Below are positions 30,560 to 35,150 of a stretch of DNA of 35,150 nucleotides, piece after piece. Under the pieces are notes generated by a model, which was not told the origin of the DNA, did not search any database, and worked only from the letters and a program-made list of their open reading frames with translations. Source of the DNA: JAZDGL01 sp043806975 (GTDB lineage: Bacteria > Patescibacteriota > Minisyncoccia > CAYZDR01); assembly GCA_043806975.1 (NCBI GenBank), contig JAZDGL010000037.1:1-35150 (forward strand), given 5' to 3'. Made by a program: the position numbers and the translations under genes. The first letter of the stretch is position 1, and every line of letters starts with the position of its first letter.

Positions 30560-32302
30560 ATGTCTGAAGATAAAAAAGGATTCTTTCCTAAATCAAAAAC
30601 CAGGAAAATAAATTCTTTAAAATATCCAAATTTCAAACAATGGACAAAAATACCTAAACTGCTTAGCAAAAAAGAAAAATTGTTATTGGGTGTTTTTGGC
30701 GCGCTAATTTTGCTTTCTTGCGTTGCCCTGCACACAGTTAACTTTTACAAAACAGCAAACAAAATTCCCGCAGAAGGAGGAGAATATACCGAAGGAGCCC
30801 TAGGACAGCCGCAATTTATCAACCCGATTCTTGCCATTCAGAATGAAATTGACACGGATTTAACAGAACTGGTTTTCTCTGGACTTTTTAAATATACAGA
30901 AAACAGAGAAATTATTCCAGATATCGTAGAAAGCTGGGAAATAAGCGAAGACAAAAAAACTTATTCTTTAAAAATCAGAAATAATTTACTTTGGCATGAT
31001 GAAGAAAAATTAACTTCACAAGACATTCTTTTTACATTTCAAACAATCACTGATCCGCTTTACAGCAGCCCCCTTAAAGAAAGTCTGGAATCGGCAGAAT
31101 GCCAAATAGAAAACGACTTGGAGCTTAAATTTATTCTGAAAGAACCCTATGCGCCATTTCTATATAATTTGACTTTCAAAATTCTACCGCAACATATTTG
31201 GAAAGATATTCCTCCGTCAAGCTTCCGCTTGGCATCAGGAAATTTAAAGCCTATCGGTTCAGGTCCTTACAAATTTGAAAATCTCTCAAAAGACAAAGAC
31301 GGATTTATCCACTGGATTTCCTTAAAAAAATGGGAAAACTACTATGGAAAAATCCCTTTAATCAGCACAGCAACTTTTAAATTTTTTAAAGATCAAGAAA
31401 GCCTTTTTAAAGCATATAATAAAAAAGAAATTTTAGGAATTAGCAAGCTTCCTTTTGATTATTCAAGCAGCATTCAAAATCCTGAATCAGCCCAAATTTT
31501 TGAAGTGAAACCTTTTCAATATTTTGCCGTATTTTTCAATAATTCAAATAATTGGCTTAAAGATAAAAATATCCGTTTATCTCTTGTAAAAGCGATAAAC
31601 AAAGATACTCTTATATCCCAAGTTTTCTCTTCGGAAGCAGAAAAACTCGCAGGATTGCCTTGCTGCAATGCGACAGAATACGAATCTTTATCTTTTTCTA
31701 CAGAAGAAGCAGGTGAAATTTTAAACGCGGCAGGATTTATTGACCAAGACCAAGATGGAATTAAAGAAAAAACTATCGGCAGCGAAACCAAAAAGCTAGA
31801 ACTTTCTTTTATAACCGCAGACCAAGACTGGCTCATTAAATCAGCTGAAATTTTAAAGTCCGAGTGGGAACAGCTAGGATTTAAAATCAATTTAGAGATA
31901 AAAAACCTCGCCCAGCTTCAAAACGAAACTTTAAAAAATCGCCAATTTGATCTATTCCTATTCGGTCAATCTTTGGGAGCAGAACCAGATCCTTACGCGT
32001 TTTGGCATTCATCTCAAAAAGATTTTCCAGGACTTAATCTTTCAATGTTTTCCAGCCCAGAAGCAGATAAAATACTAGAAAGCCTGCGAACAACTTACGA
32101 TCCATTTGAAAAGAACAACCTTTGCCTGCAATTGCGCGATATTCTTAATTCAGAAATCCCCGCCTTATTCCTATTCAACCCAAAAAGAAAATTTTTAATA
32201 AATAAAAAAATAAAAAATGTGGCTTTCGGAGAATTCCGTTTGCCGCAAGCAAGATTTGCAAATATAAGTAGCTGGTACATAAAAACAAAATATGAAAGAT
32301 GA
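30560..32302 (+). CDS. Membrane-anchored peptide/nickel-type ABC substrate-binding protein
   Basis: 580 aa from the ATG at 30560; an open TTG at 30494 is less likely since the added residues are not conserved in character. A basic cytosolic leader is followed by one transmembrane segment (about 45-65). The SBP family 5 fold begins at EGGEYTEGALGQPQFINPIL, with WEISEDKKTYSLKIRNNLLWHDEEKLTSQD, IGSGPYKFE and NIRLSLVKAINKD all typical of oligopeptide-binding proteins. No cysteine lipobox; the anchor replaces it. Permease and ATPase genes are not in the window. Stops with TGA, overlapping the isomerase gene by 11 bases. Confidence 0.88.
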   Translation: MSEDKKGFFPKSKTRKINSLKYPNFKQWTKIPKLLSKKEKLLLGVFGALILLSCVALHTVNFYKTANKIPAEGGEYTEGALGQPQFINPILAIQNEIDTDLTELVFSGLFKYTENREIIPDIVESWEISEDKKTYSLKIRNNLLWHDEEKLTSQDILFTFQTITDPLYSSPLKESLESAECQIENDLELKFILKEPYAPFLYNLTFKILPQHIWKDIPPSSFRLASGNLKPIGSGPYKFENLSKDKDGFIHWISLKKWENYYGKIPLISTATFKFFKDQESLFKAYNKKEILGISKLPFDYSSSIQNPESAQIFEVKPFQYFAVFFNNSNNWLKDKNIRLSLVKAINKDTLISQVFSSEAEKLAGLPCCNATEYESLSFSTEEAGEILNAAGFIDQDQDGIKEKTIGSETKKLELSFITADQDWLIKSAEILKSEWEQLGFKINLEIKNLAQLQNETLKNRQFDLFLFGQSLGAEPDPYAFWHSSQKDFPGLNLSMFSSPEADKILESLRTTYDPFEKNNLCLQLRDILNSEIPALFLFNPKRKFLINKKIKNVAFGEFRLPQARFANISSWYIKTKYER

Positions 32303-33245
32303 AATAAAAACATTTTCAAACCAAATTGAAGAAGCTCTCGCGCTGAGCAAAGACATTGAAATTGAAACGGAAAATCTTGAAAATATAATTATTGATGGGA
32401 TGGGAGCAAGCAGTATTGCAGGAGACATTTTCCGCAATCTTTATCAGGGTCCGATTGGGGTTTTTGTAAACAGAAACAGCCAGCTTCCCCCTGTCGCCAA
32501 TGAAGCAAGCCTGCTAGTTTCCATTTCTTATTCAGGAGAAACGGAAGAAACAATAGACACCCTTGAAGAAGCGCTTAAACAAGATTTAGCCATTTTAGCA
32601 ATCACAACAGGAGGAAGACTAGGAAAAATCTGCAGCAAAAAAGACATCCCCTATTGTAAAATTCCCGCTAAATTAGAACCGCGATCCGCTATCGGATATT
32701 TATCTTTTATTCTTTTGGGAATTATGGAAAACTCCTCCCTTCTCCCCAATGTGCGGAAAGACGCAAAAAATTTGATTGAAACTTTATCCGATCCCGAAAT
32801 GCAATTTGAAGAAGCAGGAAAACAAATTGCTAAACTGCTAAAAAATAAAATTCCGCTAATTTACAGCCCTTACAATTATTCTGCTCTTTCTTACCGCTGG
32901 AAAACGCAAATCAATGAAAATGCAAAACAGCTTGCTTTCGCAAATGTTTTCCCAGAGATATTCCATAATGAAATTGAAGGATTGCTTTTAAGCCCTTCTT
33001 CTTTGCACATTATTTTAATCAAAGATCCCGAATCACCGAAAAAAATCTTAACGCAAATGATTAAATTTAAAAAACTCCTAGAAAAAATCAATGTATCGTA
33101 TTCCGAAATTGAAATGATCGGCAATTCTCCCTTGGAAAAAATGTTTTTAACCATCCACCTCGGAGATTGGGTTTCTTATTACTTGGGTCTGCTAAATAAA
33201 GTTGACACAAAAAAGGTAGAACTAATTGGATGGATGAAGAAATAA
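32292..33245 (+). CDS. Bifunctional phosphoglucose/phosphomannose isomerase
   Basis: 317 aa, two SIS domains. IIDGMGASSIAGDI, SISYSGETEETIDTLEEA (sugar phosphate binding), AITTGGRLG, KLEPRSAIGYLSF and PEIFHNEIEG (catalytic Glu/His region) follow the bacterial/archaeal bifunctional PGI/PMI pattern. It interconverts fructose-6-P with glucose-6-P and mannose-6-P. Overlaps the preceding gene and is followed at 21 bp by RNase J. Confidence 0.9.
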   Translation: MKDEIKTFSNQIEEALALSKDIEIETENLENIIIDGMGASSIAGDIFRNLYQGPIGVFVNRNSQLPPVANEASLLVSISYSGETEETIDTLEEALKQDLAILAITTGGRLGKICSKKDIPYCKIPAKLEPRSAIGYLSFILLGIMENSSLLPNVRKDAKNLIETLSDPEMQFEEAGKQIAKLLKNKIPLIYSPYNYSALSYRWKTQINENAKQLAFANVFPEIFHNEIEGLLLSPSSLHIILIKDPESPKKILTQMIKFKKLLEKINVSYSEIEMIGNSPLEKMFLTIHLGDWVSYYLGLLNKVDTKKVELIGWMKK

Positions 33246-33266
33246 AAAATTAGAAAATTATATTAT

Positions 33267-34991
33267 ATGGAAAACACTAAAAATCATCAAAAAACTCAGA
33301 ATGATCAAAATTCACAGCCCAAATTAAGAATTATACCCTTGGGCGGGCAAGAAGAAGTCGGCAGAAATATGACTATTTTTGAATATGGCGGCGACATCTT
33401 GATATTAGATATGGGACTGCAATTTCCAGAAGAAAATATGCACGGAATTGATTACATTATCCCCAATATCTCATGCCTGCGGGGGAAAGAGAAGAACATT
33501 AAAGCCGTGATATTCAGCCACGGACACCTTGACCACATTGGAGCGGCGCCAATTTTACTAGAAAAACTAGGGTATCCTCCTATTATCGGGCGCGACTTAA
33601 CATTAGCGTTGATTAAAAACAGAATGGAAGATTTTAAGCCAGAATCTTCTAAATTGCTTAAAACGATCAATATAAAATCTTTTCAAGACAAATTCCAATT
33701 TGGAAAATTTGAAGTGGAATTTTTCCCTGTGGAACATTCGCTAATTGATGCCGTTGGCGCGATAATAAAAAGCCCGCAAGGAACTGTTATTCACCCTGGC
33801 GATTGGACAATGGATTACGATGCTCCGTATGACCAAGCGATTAACTACAACCAGCTTGCCAAACTCCCCAAACCGACTATTTTAATGCTTGAAAGTTTAG
33901 CGGCGACAAACTACGAACAGCCTGTTTCAGAAAAAACGATGCACGAAAATCTAGAAAAGCTGGTGCGAGAAGCTCCTGGAAGAATACTAATTGGAACTTT
34001 TTCGTCCCAGCTAAAAAGGATCAAACACCTAGTAGAATATTCTCACAAAATCGGGAAAAAAATAGCGCTAGACGGATACAGCCTAAAAAACACCATTGAA
34101 ATCGCAAAAGAACTAGGCTATGTAAAATTTCCCAACCATGCGGTGATTCCGATTAAATCAGTTTCGGATTATCCCGATAACAAAATAGTGATCATCTGCA
34201 CTGGCGCGCAAGGAGAAGGAAAAGGAGTGCTATCTAGAATTGTCAACGACAACCATAAATACATCAGATTGAAAAAAAGCGACACTGTTGTATTCTCATC
34301 TTCTGTCGTGCCTGGGAACGAGAGAACCATTCAAGCGCTTAAAGATAGTTTATACAGAAAAAGCGATAATGTTATCCACAGCGATATTATGGATGTCCAT
34401 GTAAGCGGACATTGCACAGCCGAAGATATAAAAGAAATGCTCCGCCAAGTAAAGCCATCGTTTTATCTGCCCGTTTACGCCAACCACTACTTCTTAAAAG
34501 AAGCAGAGAAAATTGCCGTTTCAATAGGGTTCCCAAAGCAAAATATATTTATTTTAGATAATGGATCTATCATAGAATTTTCAGGAGAGAAAGGACGGAT
34601 TTTAAAAAAGAAAGTGGACACCAGCTATGTTTTTGTGGACGGACTTGGAGTAGGAGACATCGGTCATGTGGTTATTCGCGACAGGCAAATGATGGCGGAA
34701 GACGGAATGTTCACAATTTTTGTTATCATAGACAGCAAAACAAGCAAAATAATGGCTGAGCCTATCCTTATTTCCAGAGGCTTTATCTATATGAAAGGCT
34801 CTCCTGAATTGATTAAAGAAACAAAAGAAAAGGTTAAAGAAATTGTTGACAAAAGAATCTCCAAGCAAAATACCGCATCGACAACCGATTGGTCATATCT
34901 GCGTGATTATATCCGCGACGACATCGGACAATTTCTATATAATAAAACCGAAAGAAGACCGCTGGTTTTGCCCGTTATATTAGAAATATAA
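33267..34991 (+). CDS. rnj: Ribonuclease J
   Basis: 574 aa. After a polar leader of about 19 residues: LRIIPLGGQEEVGRNMTIFEY, then the metallo-beta-lactamase motif SHGHLDHIGAAP (HxHxDH), HPGDWTMD, and the beta-CASP part with GTFSSQLKRIKHLVEYS, ICTGAQGEGKGVLSRI and VHVSGHCTAEDIKEML. The C-terminal domain DTSYVFVDGLGVGDIGHVVIRDR follows. It is the main endo/5' exonuclease for RNA in bacteria lacking RNase E; 5' ends without leaders (see leuS, aspS, recG) are substrates it could meet. Confidence 0.94.
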   Translation: MENTKNHQKTQNDQNSQPKLRIIPLGGQEEVGRNMTIFEYGGDILILDMGLQFPEENMHGIDYIIPNISCLRGKEKNIKAVIFSHGHLDHIGAAPILLEKLGYPPIIGRDLTLALIKNRMEDFKPESSKLLKTINIKSFQDKFQFGKFEVEFFPVEHSLIDAVGAIIKSPQGTVIHPGDWTMDYDAPYDQAINYNQLAKLPKPTILMLESLAATNYEQPVSEKTMHENLEKLVREAPGRILIGTFSSQLKRIKHLVEYSHKIGKKIALDGYSLKNTIEIAKELGYVKFPNHAVIPIKSVSDYPDNKIVIICTGAQGEGKGVLSRIVNDNHKYIRLKKSDTVVFSSSVVPGNERTIQALKDSLYRKSDNVIHSDIMDVHVSGHCTAEDIKEMLRQVKPSFYLPVYANHYFLKEAEKIAVSIGFPKQNIFILDNGSIIEFSGEKGRILKKKVDTSYVFVDGLGVGDIGHVVIRDRQMMAEDGMFTIFVIIDSKTSKIMAEPILISRGFIYMKGSPELIKETKEKVKEIVDKRISKQNTASTTDWSYLRDYIRDDIGQFLYNKTERRPLVLPVILEI

Positions 34992-35010
34992 ACTCTAAAT
35001 TCTAGTTTTG

Positions 35011-35150
35011 ATGAAAAAGAAATATAAAGAAAAAAAAATTGAAAAAACCCCCGTTATACACCACGAAACTAAAAAAGCCGTTATCGCTGTTTTATTTTTT
35101 GCCTGCTCCATTCTAATTTTAATTTCCGCATTCGGTTTTGGAGGAAAAAT
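35011..35150 (+). CDS. ftsK: Probable DNA translocase FtsK, N-terminal fragment cut by the window edge
   Basis: The ATG at 35011 opens MKKKYKEKKIEKTPVIHHET followed by KKAVIAVLFFACSILILISAFGFGGK, reaching the window edge. A lysine-rich leader, a short helix ending in ETK, then a first transmembrane segment ending in a Gly-rich turn is how FtsK begins in related small-genome bacteria. Only 46 codons are visible, so the call depends on this pattern alone. Confidence 0.5.
   Translation, partial: MKKKYKEKKIEKTPVIHHETKKAVIAVLFFACSILILISAFGFGGK

Overview
The window looks like part of the chromosome of a low-GC, streamlined bacterium, most likely a member of the Candidate Phyla Radiation (Patescibacteria, Parcubacteria-like). 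This rests on gene content and on short or unusual versions of core proteins: a Rel protein ending after the TGS domain, a MetRS without a C-terminal tRNA-binding domain, and a LeuRS with a Nudix domain inside its editing domain. TGA is used as a stop (end of the substrate-binding protein gene at 32302), which argues against the TGA-recoding lineages. The assignment is inference; no 16S rRNA gene is present.

Layout. 1-6,100: partial HEPN gene, membrane-anchored coiled-coil protein, GDPD phosphodiesterase diverging from rel, then parA-parB. 6,090-11,100: tRNA-Leu(CAA), a second copy of the membrane-anchored protein, uppP, and a coupled pair (MFS-like transporter, anchored GH-A hydrolase). 11,100-23,040: a minus-strand housekeeping block (leuS, dCMP deaminase and dut, aspS, metG, a RAYT transposase, tatD, a HIT protein, rsmI), then a small membrane protein and tRNA-Arg(GCG). 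23,400-29,800: recG, a DNA glycosylase, and an operon of DedA, alpha/beta hydrolase and GT4 glycosyltransferase. 29,900-35,150, plus strand: YvlD-like membrane protein, secG, peptide-binding protein, PGI/PMI isomerase, RNase J and the start of a probable ftsK.

The outstanding feature is the density of small GC-rich palindromic repeats in an AT-rich background. They fall into several families: (R1) MITE-like elements with about 22-bp inverted ends containing GCAAAACAAAT and 0 to about 3 internal modules; (R2) TGTAGGGGC-headed palindromes; (R3) C5T3/A3G5 hairpins of about 48 bp, four in tandem at 27054-27246; (R4) a CCAAGGCGGTCTGCCTTGG palindrome embedded in R1 and R3; (R5) long composite inverted repeats with ends of the TCATTGCGAG, TCACTCCGACCGA or TCATTCTGAG type; and single examples of others. 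Copies fill nearly all the larger intergenic gaps, and they also sit in frame inside tatD (at least four), recG (two clusters), leuS, uppP and the RAYT gene. tatD and recG are each about 100 codons longer than usual as a result. A REP-associated tyrosine transposase lies between metG and tatD with R2 copies inside and beside it, so it is a natural candidate for mobilising R2.

Several core genes (leuS, aspS, recG) have a -10 box exactly six bases before the ATG, suggesting leaderless mRNAs.
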